Source: Thermoanaerobaculia bacterium (lineage in GTDB: Bacteria; Acidobacteriota; Thermoanaerobaculia; UBA5066; DATFVB01). From it: a stretch of 58,412 nt of DNA. Position 1 is the first letter of the stretch; the number at the start of each line of letters is the position of its first letter. Below the pieces are notes generated by a model. The model was not told the origin of the DNA, did no database searches, and was given only the letters and a program-made list of their open reading frames with translations. Below, one piece after another: positions 33,001-42,213 of the stretch. Location: the NCBI GenBank assembly GCA_035717485.1, contig DASTIQ010000120.1, forward strand, positions 1 through 58,412, in the 5' to 3' direction. The position numbers and the translations under genes are program-made.

Positions 33001-33588
33001 CTATTTTCGCGGAAACGAGCGATCGAGATCGATGTTGGCGAGCAGAACGTTCACCCGCGGGTCGCCGATGAAGCCGAGCGTGCGCCCTTCGACGTGCCGG
33101 TCGATGACCGCAAGGACGGCGGCCTCGGAGACGCCCCGCGCCTTCGCGATGCGCAGCGCCTGCCACCCCGCGGCCTCGGGGGAGAGGTGCGGGTCGAGGC
33201 CCGACGCGGAGCTGGTGACGAGGTCGGCGGGCACCGGGCGAGTGTCGCCGGGACGGTCCGCCCGGGCCGCCGAGACGGCGTCCTTGACCGCCTTCGCGAG
33301 CGCCGCGCTCGTCGGTCCGAGGTTCGTACCGGAGGACGACGTTGCGTCGTAGCCGTCCTTCCCGGCGGCGGACGGGCGGCCGTGGAGGTACCGCGGATCG
33401 GCGAACGGCTGGCCGATCAGCCCCGATCCCACCGTCCGTCCCGACGCGGTGACGAACGAGCCGTCCGCCTTGTCGCGCCAGAGCAGTCGTGCGGCGAGAG
33501 TGACCGCTCCGGGGTAGATGCCGCCGAAGATCACCGTGGTGACGACGACGAAAAGGATCGAGCGAACGAGCGGTTTCATCACTTTCAT
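33001..33588 (-). CDS. kdpC: Potassium-transporting ATPase subunit C
   Basis: The 195-aa KdpC anchors KdpB to KdpA in the high-affinity potassium pump. One N-terminal helix (ILFVVVTTVIFGGIYPGAVTL) is followed by GSGLIGQPFADPRYLHGRPSA, SSSGTNLGPTS and SGLDPHLSPEAAGWQ, all KdpC hallmarks. ATG 33588 has GAGG upstream. It lies 8 nt after kdpB and 8 nt before the KdpD sensor gene. Confidence 0.96.
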   Translation of the reverse strand: MKVMKPLVRSILFVVVTTVIFGGIYPGAVTLAARLLWRDKADGSFVTASGRTVGSGLIGQPFADPRYLHGRPSAAGKDGYDATSSSGTNLGPTSAALAKAVKDAVSAARADRPGDTRPVPADLVTSSASGLDPHLSPEAAGWQALRIAKARGVSEAAVLAVIDRHVEGRTLGFIGDPRVNVLLANIDLDRSFPRK

Positions 33589-33596
33589 CGGGGACC

Positions 33597-35627
33597 TCAC
33601 GCGAGCCGCAGAGCGACCACGAGCACGTCGATCAGCTTGATGCCGGCGAACGGGACGAGGATCCCGCCGATCCCGTAGATCACGAGGTTCCGCGCCAGGA
33701 TCCTCCCGGCGCCGATCGGCCGGTATCGCACGCCGCGGAGCGCGAGCGGGATCAGCGCGACGATGATCAGGGCGTTGAAAATGACCGCGGAGAGTATCGC
33801 GGACCGCGGGTTCGCCAGGTGCATCACGTTGAGACCGTTGAGCAACGGATACGTCGAGGCGAACATCGCGGGAAGGATCGCGAAGTATTTCGCGATGTCG
33901 TTGGAGATCGAGAAGGTCGTGAGCGCCCCGCGCGTCATGAGGAGCTGCTTGCCGATCTCGACGATCTCGATGAGCTTCGTCGGGTTCGAATCGAGATCGA
34001 CCATGTTCCCGGCCTCGCGCGCCGCCTGGGTTCCCGTGTTCATCGCGACGCCGACGTCGGCCTGCGCCAGGGCGGGCGCGTCGTTGGTGCCGTCTCCGGT
34101 CATCGCGACGAGGTTTCCCCCCTCCTGCTCTCGGCGGATGAGCGCCAGCTTGTCCTCCGGCTTCGCCTGGGCGAGGAAGTCGTCGACGCCGGCTTCCTGG
34201 GCGATCGCCGCGGCGGTCAAGGGGTTGTCGCCGGTGATCATGATCGTCTTGATCCCCATCGCGCGCAGCCGGTCGAAGCGGTCCCGCATGCCGGCCTTGA
34301 CGATGTCGCGGAGCGCCACGACGCCGAGGATCTTCGCGCCGTCGGCGACGAGCAGTGGCGTCGCACCCTGCGCGGCGATCCTGTTGATCTCCTCGCCGAT
34401 TTCCGGCGAATTCCGGCCCCCCAGCTCCTTTACCCACTCCATGACCGAGTCGCCCGCGCCCTTCCGGATCTTCCGTCCGTTGAAGTCGACGCCGGACATC
34501 CGGGTCGCGGCCGAGAACGGGATGAAGGTCATTCCGGCGACGTGCCGGCCGCGGAGACCGTGCCGTTCCTTGGCGAGGACGACGATCGACCGCCCCTCGG
34601 GCGTTTCGTCGGCGAGCGAGGAGAGCTGGGCGGCCTCGGCGAGCGCCTCCACGGCGATGCCTTCGGCGGGGACGAAATCCGTCGCCTGGCGGTTGCCGAG
34701 CGTGATCGTCCCGGTCTTGTCGAGGAGAAGGACGTTGACGTCGCCCGCCGCCTCGACGGCCCGGCCGGACATCGCGAGGACGTTGTGCTGGAGGACGCGA
34801 TCCATTCCGGCGATCCCGATCGCAGAAAGCAGTCCGCCGATCGTCGTCGGGATGAGGCAGACGAGCAGGGCGATGAGCACGGCCGTCGCGGCCTGCCCGC
34901 CGGCGTACAGCGCGAACGGCCGGAGCGTGACCGTCGCGATCAGGAAGACGATCGTGAGCCCGGAGAGGAGGATCGACAGCGCGACCTCGTTCGGGGTCTT
35001 CTGCCGCTGCGCCCCCTCGACGAGTGCGATCATCCGATCGATGAACGTCTCGCCGGGATTCGACGTGATCTCGACGACGATCCGGTCGGAGAGAACCCGG
35101 GTGCCTCCCGTGACCGCGGAGCGGTCTCCTCCCGATTCGCGGATCACGGGAGCGGATTCCCCGGTAATCGCCGATTCGTCGACCGAGGCGATTCCCTCGA
35201 CGACCGTTCCGTCGCCGGGGATGAGCTGCCCGGCCTCGACGACGACGCGGTCGCCCTTTCGAAGCGCGGTCGCCGAGACCGTTTCCTCGTCGCCGCGCTT
35301 GCCGAGACGTCGGGCGGTCATCTCGCTCTTCCCGCGCCGCAGGGTCTCCGCCTGCGCCTTTCCGCGCCCTTCCGCCATCGCCTCCGCGAAATTCGCGAAG
35401 AGGAGCGTGAACCAGAGCCAGAGGGCGATCTGGACGTTGAAAAGGACCTGTCCGCCGCGCGCGACGTCCCGGACGAGGAGTCCCGTCACGAGGAGAGCAC
35501 CGACGAGGACGACGAACATGACGGGGTTCTTCGCCTGCATCCGCGGCGAGAGCTTCACGAACGAGTCGCGGATCGCCGGCCGGACGATCGCCGGGTCGAA
35601 CAGGCCGCGTTTTTCCGGTTTTGCCAC
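33597..35627 (-). CDS. kdpB: Potassium-transporting ATPase ATP-binding subunit B
   Basis: The 676-aa P-type ATPase energises potassium import through KdpA. The phosphorylated Asp is in [21 protein letters not shown] in [15 protein letters not shown] marks the actuator domain, and [21 protein letters not shown] the hinge. Membrane helices carry [21 protein letters not shown]. Normal length. GTG start at 35627 follows AGGAGA and lies 9 nt after the kdpA stop. Confidence 0.97.
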   Translation of the reverse strand: MAKPEKRGLFDPAIVRPAIRDSFVKLSPRMQAKNPVMFVVLVGALLVTGLLVRDVARGGQVLFNVQIALWLWFTLLFANFAEAMAEGRGKAQAETLRRGKSEMTARRLGKRGDEETVSATALRKGDRVVVEAGQLIPGDGTVVEGIASVDESAITGESAPVIRESGGDRSAVTGGTRVLSDRIVVEITSNPGETFIDRMIALVEGAQRQKTPNEVALSILLSGLTIVFLIATVTLRPFALYAGGQAATAVLIALLVCLIPTTIGGLLSAIGIAGMDRVLQHNVLAMSGRAVEAAGDVNVLLLDKTGTITLGNRQATDFVPAEGIAVEALAEAAQLSSLADETPEGRSIVVLAKERHGLRGRHVAGMTFIPFSAATRMSGVDFNGRKIRKGAGDSVMEWVKELGGRNSPEIGEEINRIAAQGATPLLVADGAKILGVVALRDIVKAGMRDRFDRLRAMGIKTIMITGDNPLTAAAIAQEAGVDDFLAQAKPEDKLALIRREQEGGNLVAMTGDGTNDAPALAQADVGVAMNTGTQAAREAGNMVDLDSNPTKLIEIVEIGKQLLMTRGALTTFSISNDIAKYFAILPAMFASTYPLLNGLNVMHLANPRSAILSAVIFNALIIVALIPLALRGVRYRPIGAGRILARNLVIYGIGGILVPFAGIKLIDVLVVALRLA

Positions 35628-35636
35628 GTCGATCTC

Positions 35637-37346
35637 CTAGAAGAGCGTTCCGGCCTTCATCGCGAGCTGCTCGACGATCGGGCCGAGGGAAAACGCCGGG
35701 AAGAACGTCAGCGCGCCGACGATCACGATCACGCCGACGAGGAGGAACGCGAAGAGCGGACCGGTGACCGGGAACGTCCCGGCGGATTCCGGAATCTTCT
35801 TCTTCGCCGCGAGCGATCCGGCGATTCCGAGAATCGGGATGATCATCCAGAACCGGCCGAAGAACATCTCGACGCCGAGCGTGGTGTTGTACCAGAGCGT
35901 GTTCGCGTTCAGGCCCGCGAAGGCGGAGCCATTGTTGCCGGCGCCGGAGGTGTACGCGTACAGGATCTCGGAGAAGCCGTGGGGCCCGGCGTTGGCGAGC
36001 GACGAAAGCCCGGGCTTGACGCGCGCCGCCGCGGCGGAGAATCCGAGGATGATGAGCGTCAGGATGAGCACCGAGAGCATGGCGAGTTTCACCTCGTGGG
36101 CCTCGATCTTCTTGCCCAGGTATTCGGGGGTGCGACCGACCATGAGTCCCGCGATGAACACGGAGAGCACGACGAAGACGAACATTCCGTAGAGCCCCGC
36201 GCCGACCCCGCCGAAGATCACCTCGCCCGTCGCGATGTTCGCGAGCGGAACGAGGCCGCCGAGCGGCGTGAACGAGTCGTGCCACGAGTTGATCGCGCCG
36301 CAGGAGGCGTCGGTCGTGACCGTCGCGAAAAGGGTCGAGTCGCCGATCCCGAACCGGGCCTCCTTCCCTTCCATGTTCCCGGCCGACGCTTCGACGCCGG
36401 CTTTCTGGTGGATCGGATTTCCCCGCCGTTCCGAGATGTCGGCGACGAAGACTCCCGCGAAGAAAAGGATCGCCATCGCGGCGAACACCGCCCAGCCGTG
36501 CCGGACCGACCCCGTCATCCGGCCGAGAGTGTTCGTGAGCCCGGCCCCGATCGCGAAGATCAGCAGCATCTCGACGAAGTTGGTGCCGGGGGTCGGGTTT
36601 TCGTAGGGATGGGCGGAATTGGCGTTGAAGAATCCGCCGCCGTTGGTGCCGAGCTCCTTGATCGCCTCCTGCGAGGCGACCGGGCCCTGCGAGATCTTCT
36701 GCGTCTTCCCCTCGAGCGTCGTGACCGGGACGTCCGCCTTGAAGTTCTGGACGGCGCCGCGGGACACGAGGAAGATCGCGGCGAAGAAGGAGATCGGCAG
36801 GAGCACCCAGAGGAGCGCGCGGGTGCAGTCGAACCAGAAGTTCCCGATCCCCTTCGCCTTCTCCCGGGCGATGCCGCGGATGACCGCGACCGCGATCGCG
36901 ATCCCGGTCGCGGCCGAGAGGAAGTTGTGGTAGGCGAGCCCGGCCATCTGGGTGAAGAACGACATCGTCGACTCGCCGGCGTACCCCTGCCAGTTCGTGT
37001 TCGTCGTGAACGAGACCGCCGTGTTCCAGGAGGAGTCGGGCGAGACATTGCCGAAATGATTGGGGTTGAGCGGCAGCCATTTCTGCAGCCGCTGCATGAG
37101 GTAGAGGACGACGAGCGAGACCGCGTTGACCAGGAGCATGGCGATCGTCCATTCGACCCACGTCTGGTCGCGCTCCGGGTCGACGCCGCAGACGCGGTAA
37201 ACGGCTCTCTCGACCGGCCGGAAGAGGCCGTCGAGGAGGGTTTTCCTTCCCGAGAACACGCGCGTCATGTAGCCGCCGATCAGTGGCGTGATCGCGACGA
37301 TGATCGCGAAATAGACCAGGATCTCGAGGAAGTTGATCGTCGTCAT
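35637..37346 (-). CDS. kdpA: Potassium-transporting ATPase potassium-binding subunit A
   Basis: The 569-aa channel-like subunit has about ten helices and four pore loops, including FTTNTNWQGYAGEST, GTNGGGFFNANSAHPYENP, TTDASCGAINSWHDSFTPLGG and SGAGNNGSAFAGL, the selectivity filters of KdpA. Length and motifs are normal. It follows kdpF by 12 nt and is followed by kdpB. Confidence 0.97.
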   Translation of the reverse strand: MTTINFLEILVYFAIIVAITPLIGGYMTRVFSGRKTLLDGLFRPVERAVYRVCGVDPERDQTWVEWTIAMLLVNAVSLVVLYLMQRLQKWLPLNPNHFGNVSPDSSWNTAVSFTTNTNWQGYAGESTMSFFTQMAGLAYHNFLSAATGIAIAVAVIRGIAREKAKGIGNFWFDCTRALLWVLLPISFFAAIFLVSRGAVQNFKADVPVTTLEGKTQKISQGPVASQEAIKELGTNGGGFFNANSAHPYENPTPGTNFVEMLLIFAIGAGLTNTLGRMTGSVRHGWAVFAAMAILFFAGVFVADISERRGNPIHQKAGVEASAGNMEGKEARFGIGDSTLFATVTTDASCGAINSWHDSFTPLGGLVPLANIATGEVIFGGVGAGLYGMFVFVVLSVFIAGLMVGRTPEYLGKKIEAHEVKLAMLSVLILTLIILGFSAAAARVKPGLSSLANAGPHGFSEILYAYTSGAGNNGSAFAGLNANTLWYNTTLGVEMFFGRFWMIIPILGIAGSLAAKKKIPESAGTFPVTGPLFAFLLVGVIVIVGALTFFPAFSLGPIVEQLAMKAGTLF

Positions 37347-37358
37347 GGCGCAAGTGCC

Positions 37359-37448
37359 CTACACTTTCTCCGCGCGGACCATCGCCCACAGCAGATAGCC
37401 GAGCAGGAACAGCGTCACGACGAGCCCGAGAACGTCTTCCCATCCCAT
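37359..37448 (-). CDS. kdpF: KdpF small membrane subunit
   Basis: A 29-aa single-helix peptide starting MGWEDVLGLVVTLFLLGYL and ending VRAEKV. Length, single helix and place directly before kdpA match KdpF, which stabilises the Kdp complex. AAAGGAAAG precedes the ATG. Confidence 0.85.
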   Translation of the reverse strand: MGWEDVLGLVVTLFLLGYLLWAMVRAEKV

Positions 37449-37458
37449 GGCTTTCCTT

Positions 37459-37542
37459 TCAGATCCGGTCGCAGCGCCGGACGTACCAGACGGACGCCCC
37501 GAAAAGGAGCACGGTCGCGGCGAGGAAGATCAGGTCCCCCAT
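37459..37542 (-). CDS. 27-aa membrane peptide upstream of kdpF
   Basis: Short frame, MGDLIFLAATVLLFGASVWY and then a Cys/Arg end VRRCDRI. GGGAGG lies about 8 nt before the ATG, a strong ribosome site. The YVRxCDR-like ending resembles small peptides that accompany kdp operons in other bacteria. It sits between the barrel gene and kdpF in the same orientation, probably another accessory helix of the pump. Confidence 0.7.
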   Translation of the reverse strand: MGDLIFLAATVLLFGASVWYVRRCDRI

Positions 37543-37556
37543 CTTTCGGTCCTCCC

Positions 37557-38744
37557 TCAGAATCCGGTCGTGGCGCCGAGTGTCACGGTCGTCTGCGCCT
37601 TCGCGTTGGGAATCCAGGGATTCGCGGCGCTTCCGTCGCCCGAGACCCGGTCACGGAAATACATGTCGCCCGTCGCACCGTCGTGCCTTCCTTCGAGACG
37701 GAACGAGATGTGGTCCTGGGGGTGATAGTCGAGCGTGAGGGTCTGCGACGCGACGCGGTCCGCCGGCCAGAAGATGGCGCTGGCGCTACCTTCGGAATTC
37801 GACGGAACGTGCTCCCGGAAGACGTCCGCGCGCGCGGCCACGGAGAATCTCCCGGAGAGCTTGATCCGGATGTACCCGGCGACCGCCTCCCAGGAGCTCG
37901 TGCCGAAGCGGTTGTCCTCCCACCCGGCGTCGCCGGAGAGAATGAACGAGAGACTCGGCGTCGCGTCCCACGTGGCGTAGAGGTCGAAGAGATTCCGCCA
38001 CGGGCTTCCTTCGGGCGCGCCGGTCGAGCGCTCGACGCCGCCGAAGTAGAGGCCGTGGACGGACAGGGTGCCGGTCGGTTTGAACGTCGCCTCGAGATCG
38101 ACCGATTTGTCCCTGTTGTTGTCGACGACGTTGTTCCAGCCGTTGCAGATCATCAGTGTCACGGTCCACTGCTTCGAGAGGTCGGAGGTTGCCGAGACTC
38201 CCGTGTGGTAGAAGGGGAGACCGAAGAAGAGGTTCGACCGGGACCAGTTCCAATTGTCCTTGACGGCGATGTTTTCGACGCCGATCGGGGAAAGGAACAG
38301 CCCGCCTTTGAAGAGCACACCGGTTCCGATCGGGGCCTTGTAGCCGACCCAGGCCTCCTGGACGTACTTCCATGTCGAAGCGTCCGTCGAGCCGGTCGCG
38401 GACGTCCTGGGAAAGGCCGGCTCCGACAGGTAATAGGTGTTCGGCGTGTGGCCGACCTGGAGCGAAACCTTTCCCGACGCCGCGCCCTTCTGCCACGCGG
38501 CGCTCAAGTCCAGGTTGGAGAGCGTGAACGTGCTCTCCCGATTGTCGAACCCGCGATAGTTGGTGATCCGGTTCGAGGGCGTGTTGAAGTTGTAGCTGTA
38601 GAAGGCTTCGACGTAGCCGCCGAGCGTGACCTTGCCGAGGTCGGGCGCGGCAGCGCCGGACGGCGCCGGCGCCGCGGGCTGCTCCTGGGCATGCATCCGG
38701 GCCGCCGGGAGCAACCCCAGGAAGGCGAACACCGCGATCCGCAT
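37557..38744 (-). CDS. Outer-membrane beta-barrel (porin-like) protein of the kdp operon
   Basis: The 395-aa product starts with a signal peptide (RIAVFAFLGLLPAARMHAQ) and a short Pro/Ala linker, then amphipathic aromatic strands (VTLGGYVEAFYSYNFNTPSN, SLQVGHTPNTYYLSEPAF, WSRSNLFFGLPFYHTG) and a C-terminal strand ending in Phe (TVTLGATTGF), typical for BamA-inserted barrels of the putative OmpL/BBP2 group. Its place as first gene before the 27-aa peptide and kdpFABC suggests a potassium-permeable outer-membrane pore, which is inference. ATG 38744 is chosen for the signal peptide; an upstream ATG at 38909 would add a non-signal extension. Confidence 0.85.
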   Translation of the reverse strand: MRIAVFAFLGLLPAARMHAQEQPAAPAPSGAAAPDLGKVTLGGYVEAFYSYNFNTPSNRITNYRGFDNRESTFTLSNLDLSAAWQKGAASGKVSLQVGHTPNTYYLSEPAFPRTSATGSTDASTWKYVQEAWVGYKAPIGTGVLFKGGLFLSPIGVENIAVKDNWNWSRSNLFFGLPFYHTGVSATSDLSKQWTVTLMICNGWNNVVDNNRDKSVDLEATFKPTGTLSVHGLYFGGVERSTGAPEGSPWRNLFDLYATWDATPSLSFILSGDAGWEDNRFGTSSWEAVAGYIRIKLSGRFSVAARADVFREHVPSNSEGSASAIFWPADRVASQTLTLDYHPQDHISFRLEGRHDGATGDMYFRDRVSGDGSAANPWIPNAKAQTTVTLGATTGF

Positions 38745-38933
38745 CCGGCTGCAGTCTCTCCGCCACCGCCGGTCGAGCTCCGGCGCCAGGGCGATCAGCG
38801 CGCGCCGCCCGAGAATCACGTAGCCGGCAAATGCGAGCCCCCGCCCCGGCGTCGCGCCCGCGGGCGACCCGGTCACCCCACGACGAGTGTCGAACGAATC
38901 TCTCTTCATAACCTGACGATCGCTCCGGATCGC

Positions 38934-38966
38934 GGAAGAAGTCCGGAGGAAGTGCGGAAGAATTTC
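38934..38966 (-). promoter_or_regulatory. Three tandem 11-bp direct repeats, candidate KdpE operator
   Basis: On the plus strand the units are GGAAGAAGTCC, GGAGGAAGTGC and GGAAGAATTTC, each 11 bp, i.e. one helix turn apart. They lie about 190 bp upstream of the barrel ATG, and about 25 bp upstream of a possible -10 (TTATGA, minus strand near 38905-38910). Direct repeats at helical spacing are typical of OmpR/PhoB-class sites, and KdpE is encoded just upstream. No experimental motif was used. Confidence 0.4.
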
Positions 38967-38994
38967 GTCAGCCGCGCGGCGGCGGAATCGATCG

Positions 38995-39270
38995 CTATTC
39001 ATCGGGACTCGCTCCCGGTCTGCGCGCTGGACCGAGTGCCCGAAGGGACAGATCAGCCGGTGGGCGATCGCGATGGTCGATCGTGGGTCCGAGCGCGACA
39101 TCGAGGAGCGCGGCATAGAAGACGATCCCGGCGGCCCAGAAGGCGTCGCGCCGAAAGCCGGTCCAGCGGAGCCGGATGTCCGCGGCGACCCAGAGGACGA
39201 CGACCGCGAGAACGGCGAATCCGAGGAGAAGACATTGCCCGCGCGAGCGGCGGCACGCGATTCTTCGCAT
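38995..39270 (-). CDS. Small two-helix membrane protein between kdpE and the barrel gene
   Basis: A 91-aa frame with a basic start (RRIACRRSRGQC), helix LLLGFAVLAVVVLWVAADI, a second helix AFWAAGIVFYAALLDVAL and a polar Arg/Pro tail. It starts 72 nt after the kdpE stop on the same strand and ends 28 nt before the 11-bp repeats. No family recognised. The hydrophobicity pattern is better than expected for a shadow frame, but homologues would be needed for certainty. Confidence 0.45.
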   Translation of the reverse strand: MRRIACRRSRGQCLLLGFAVLAVVVLWVAADIRLRWTGFRRDAFWAAGIVFYAALLDVALGPTIDHRDRPPADLSLRALGPARRPGASPDE

Positions 39271-39342
39271 TCGCCCCGTACTCTGCGCACGCGGAGCGAA
39301 AGGTGTCCGGAAGAACCCCGAAAGGAATTCGAAAGATCGGGA

Positions 39343-40020
39343 CTATTCGCCCGGGTTGAAGCGGTAGCCGACCCAGGGCTCCGTCACGATGCGGCGGGGA
39401 CGATTCGGGTCGGGCTCGATCTTCCGCCGCAGGCTCCCGACGTGAACGCGCACCGTGTCGTTCGTCACGCCTTCGCCCCCTTCCCAGACCGCGGCGATGA
39501 GCTGCCGGTGCGTCCAGAGCGCGCCGGGCTTCGAGAGGAACGTCTCGAGGAGCGCGAACTCGGTCGGCGTGAGGTGGATCTCGCGGCCGCCGCGCAGGAC
39601 GCGCTTCCCGGCCAGGTCGACTTCGACATCGCCGAACCGCAGCGGGCCCGCCACGGCGGGAGCCTGCCGGCGAAGCAGCGCGCGGACCCGCGCGAGGAGC
39701 TCGGCGACGCCGAAGGGCTTCACGACGTAGTCGTCCGCGCCGGCGTCGAGAAGGGCGACTTTCGCCTTCTCCTCGGCGCGGACCGTGAGCACGAGGATCG
39801 GAACGTCGGAGTTCTTCCGCATCTCGCGCACCAGCCCGTGCCCGTCCACGTTCGGCATCGAGAGATCGGTGATCACGAGGTCGAACGGCGCCGCCTCGGC
39901 CTTCTCGATCGCTTCCCGGCCGTCGGCGGCCGTCTCGACCTCGAATCCTTCACGGGAGAGCGCCTCCCGGACGACCTTGCGGATCGCCGGGTCGTCGTCG
40001 ACGACGAGGACGCGTTTCAC
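39343..40020 (-). CDS. kdpE: KdpE-like response regulator
   Basis: The 225-aa OmpR-class regulator has a receiver domain (VLVVDDDPAIRKVV, phospho-Asp in LVITDLSMPNVDG, Lys in VVKPFG) and a winged-helix DNA-binding domain (HLTPTEFALLETFLSKPGA, VRVHVGSLRRKIEPD, EPWVGYRF). KdpE activates kdpFABC transcription. The GTG start at 40020 overlaps the histidine-kinase stop (GTGA), a KdpD-KdpE-like pair. Confidence 0.9.
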   Translation of the reverse strand: MKRVLVVDDDPAIRKVVREALSREGFEVETAADGREAIEKAEAAPFDLVITDLSMPNVDGHGLVREMRKNSDVPILVLTVRAEEKAKVALLDAGADDYVVKPFGVAELLARVRALLRRQAPAVAGPLRFGDVEVDLAGKRVLRGGREIHLTPTEFALLETFLSKPGALWTHRQLIAAVWEGGEGVTNDTVRVHVGSLRRKIEPDPNRPRRIVTEPWVGYRFNPGE

Positions 40021-41465
40021 CGCTCCACCGCCGCGAGCCGGATCTCGAACGCGGTCCCCCCGGTGGTCGAGGCCGCGAGCGAGAGGCGGCCTCCGTTCTG
40101 CTCCGTCAACGTCTTCGCGATGTAGAGGCCGAGGCCGCTGCCGGCCGCTCCGGTTCGGTCGCCGAGGCGGACGAACTTCTCCATCGCGCGATCGCGCTCG
40201 GCCGGGGGGATCCCCGGGCCGGCGTCGCTCACCCGAAAGACGGCGTCCGGCCCCTCCCGGAAGACCGAGAAGCGAACTTCGCTTCCGTCGGGGGAATAGC
40301 GGCCGGCGTTCTCGAGTCCCATCCCGACCGCTTCGGTGATCTGGGCCGGGTCGACCGAGACCATCGTATCCGCGGCGGAGACGTCGACCACGAGGGACTG
40401 CCGGTCGAGCGCCCCGCCGAAGCGGGCGACCGCCGCTTCGGCGATCGCGCCGCACGTGACCCTCTCCCGGCTCGGCCGCGCGGTCCCCGCCTCCAGACGG
40501 ACGACGTTCAGGAGGTCCTCCACGAGCCGCGTGAGGCGCTCGAGGGCGCCGACGACCTCGCGGGACTCGCCGGTTTCGCCGGCGCGACGCTCCCAGTTCT
40601 CGACCGACCCGCGCGCGGCGGCGAGCGGCGTCTTGAGGTCGTGCCCGAGGGTCGCGAAGAGGGTCGATTTCATCTCGTCCCGGGCCCGGGCGCCTTCGGC
40701 TTCTCGCGCGATCCTCAGGAACTTTTCCCGCTCGAGCGCGAGGCCGATCAGGGCGGCGCACCCCTCCGCCATCCGTTCGCTCCTCCGGGCGCCGCGGACC
40801 GCGAGCGCGCCGACCCGGTGGACCCCGAGGGGAACCGGGAGATAGACGTCGGTGCCGCCGGCGGCGGACGGGAAGGCCGCCGAGTTTCCCTGGCGGTAGG
40901 CGATTTCGGCGAGATCCGCCCTCAGCTCGCCGCCTCCGGAAGAGGCGGCGTTGACGAGCTGCCCCCGCCCGTCGTCGAGGTAGATCGCCGCCTGGTCGCA
41001 CTCGAGGGCCCGCCGGACCCGCTCCGCGAGCGTTCCGAGGAGCGCCTCGCGGTTCGTGTCGGCCAGGAAGGCCTGCGAGAGGTCCGTCAACGTCAGGAGG
41101 TCGCCGCGCTCGCGTTCGAGGAGCCGGAGCCGCAGGCGGGCGAGCGCGGAAAGCCGCCCGATCGCGAGTCCGGCGGCGAGGAAGACGAGGAGGGCCACGA
41201 CGTTCCGCGGGTCGGCGATCGTCAGCGTGTACAGGGGAGGGAGGAAGAAGAAGTTGAGCGCGAGGGTCGCCAGCAGCGCCGCCGCGATTCCGGGGCCGCT
41301 CTCCCAGATCCACGCGACGAGAAAGACCGCGAGAATGAGGCCGAGCGCGTCGGCGGCGTCGGTCAGCCCGGGGATCGCCTTCAGGACGGCGACCGTGGCC
41401 GTCACCACGACGAGGGCCGCGGGGAACCCGTACTTCGGATTCGTCCACCTGTCGCGCCCCCGCAT
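40017..41465 (-). CDS. kdpD: KdpD C-terminal-type sensor histidine kinase
   Basis: The 482-aa kinase has four N-terminal membrane helices of DUF4118 type (GLILAVFLVAWIWESGPGI, LLATLALNFFFLPPLYTL, VVALLVFLAAGLAIGRLSA), a GAF-like domain (about residues 125-260), the HisKA box TLGHDLKTPLAAARGS and the ATPase N/G boxes MGLENAGRYSPDG and GSGLGLYIAKTL. It equals the second half of KdpD without the cytosolic KdpD/Usp domain, which is encoded separately at 31859-32992. Its ATG overlaps by 1 nt the stop of the stress-protein gene. Confidence 0.88.
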   Translation of the reverse strand: MRGRDRWTNPKYGFPAALVVVTATVAVLKAIPGLTDAADALGLILAVFLVAWIWESGPGIAAALLATLALNFFFLPPLYTLTIADPRNVVALLVFLAAGLAIGRLSALARLRLRLLERERGDLLTLTDLSQAFLADTNREALLGTLAERVRRALECDQAAIYLDDGRGQLVNAASSGGGELRADLAEIAYRQGNSAAFPSAAGGTDVYLPVPLGVHRVGALAVRGARRSERMAEGCAALIGLALEREKFLRIAREAEGARARDEMKSTLFATLGHDLKTPLAAARGSVENWERRAGETGESREVVGALERLTRLVEDLLNVVRLEAGTARPSRERVTCGAIAEAAVARFGGALDRQSLVVDVSAADTMVSVDPAQITEAVGMGLENAGRYSPDGSEVRFSVFREGPDAVFRVSDAGPGIPPAERDRAMEKFVRLGDRTGAAGSGLGLYIAKTLTEQNGGRLSLAASTTGGTAFEIRLAAVER

Positions 41466-42031
41466 CAGACCTCCGGAGAGAAGTCGATGATGACTTCGAT
41501 CCCCGACTGCCGCAGGAGAGACTCGATCGTGCGGCCGATGATGCCCCCGGCGGCGACCCGGTGAGGATCGAGCCCGACCACGGCGAGGTCCGCGTCGGCG
41601 TCCCGCGCGATCCGGACCATGCCGCGCCCAGCCTGCCGGTCGCGTTCGAGCACCGCGATCGGCACCAGGTCGTGCAGGCGGACGAGATCGGCGGCGTCGG
41701 CGAGATGCGCGTTCGCGCGTTCTTCCTCGGCCGGGAGCGGCGTTCCGAGCGGGAGCGCCATCGGGACCTCGATCACGGAGCCGAGCACGATCTCCGCCTT
41801 CTGCTCCTGCCCGAGCCGGCAGGCGAGCTCGACGGCGCGGTTGTTGTGCGGCCGTCCCTCGACCGGCACGAGGATCCGGCGCACGGCGCTCACGGAATAG
41901 AGCGCGTGGGCGACCGCCTGCCGGACCGGTTGCGGGGGATGCATCATCCACCAGAGGAGCGCTCCCATCGAGACCGCGAAGACCGTCGCGATCACGAGGC
42001 CGAGGGGATGGACGGCGAGACCGGACGTCAT
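41465..42031 (-). CDS. Membrane-anchored universal stress protein
   Basis: The 188-aa product has one helix (LGLVIATVFAVSMGALLWW) and then a UspA domain: RRILVPVEGRPHNNRAVELA and the late VVGLDPHRVAAGGIIGRTIE with the nucleotide-loop Gly residues and a GRTIESLLRQ end. Usp domains in potassium systems often bind nucleotides such as c-di-AMP or ATP. The start at 42031 overlaps the stop of the small membrane gene (ATGA). Together with the APC permease it may form a transporter-regulator pair. Confidence 0.82.
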   Translation of the reverse strand: MTSGLAVHPLGLVIATVFAVSMGALLWWMMHPPQPVRQAVAHALYSVSAVRRILVPVEGRPHNNRAVELACRLGQEQKAEIVLGSVIEVPMALPLGTPLPAEEERANAHLADAADLVRLHDLVPIAVLERDRQAGRGMVRIARDADADLAVVGLDPHRVAAGGIIGRTIESLLRQSGIEVIIDFSPEV

Positions 42032-42213
42032 GAGCGCGCCTTTCTCCAGGCGGCGAACCGGAAGACGCCGTACCCGACGAAGGCGCCCGCCATGAGGAGG
42101 AGCGGGACGGACCCGAGCGTCGTGCCGCGCCAGGCGAGCACCCCCCCGAGCGCCGCGATCACGGCGGCGTTGCCGAGATGGAGCCGTTCGCGCCACGCGG
42201 CGCCCGCCCTCAA
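42028..42213 (-). CDS. Small two-helix membrane protein
   Basis: A 61-aa product with TTG start at 42213 that overlaps the permease stop (TTGA); GGGAGGAG sits just upstream. Two helices, NAAVIAALGGVLAW and PLLLMAGAFVGYGVFRFA, are joined by RGTTLGSV. It ends WRKARS and its stop overlaps the ATG of the stress-protein gene. Unknown family; context suggests a small subunit of the permease. Confidence 0.65.
   Translation of the reverse strand: MRAGAAWRERLHLGNAAVIAALGGVLAWRGTTLGSVPLLLMAGAFVGYGVFRFAAWRKARS

Noticed and set aside
33819-39359. 1846-codon plus-strand frame across the kdp genes
   Set aside because: It is the antisense of kdpB, kdpA and the barrel gene; composition is Arg/Glu/Asp-rich without fold features.
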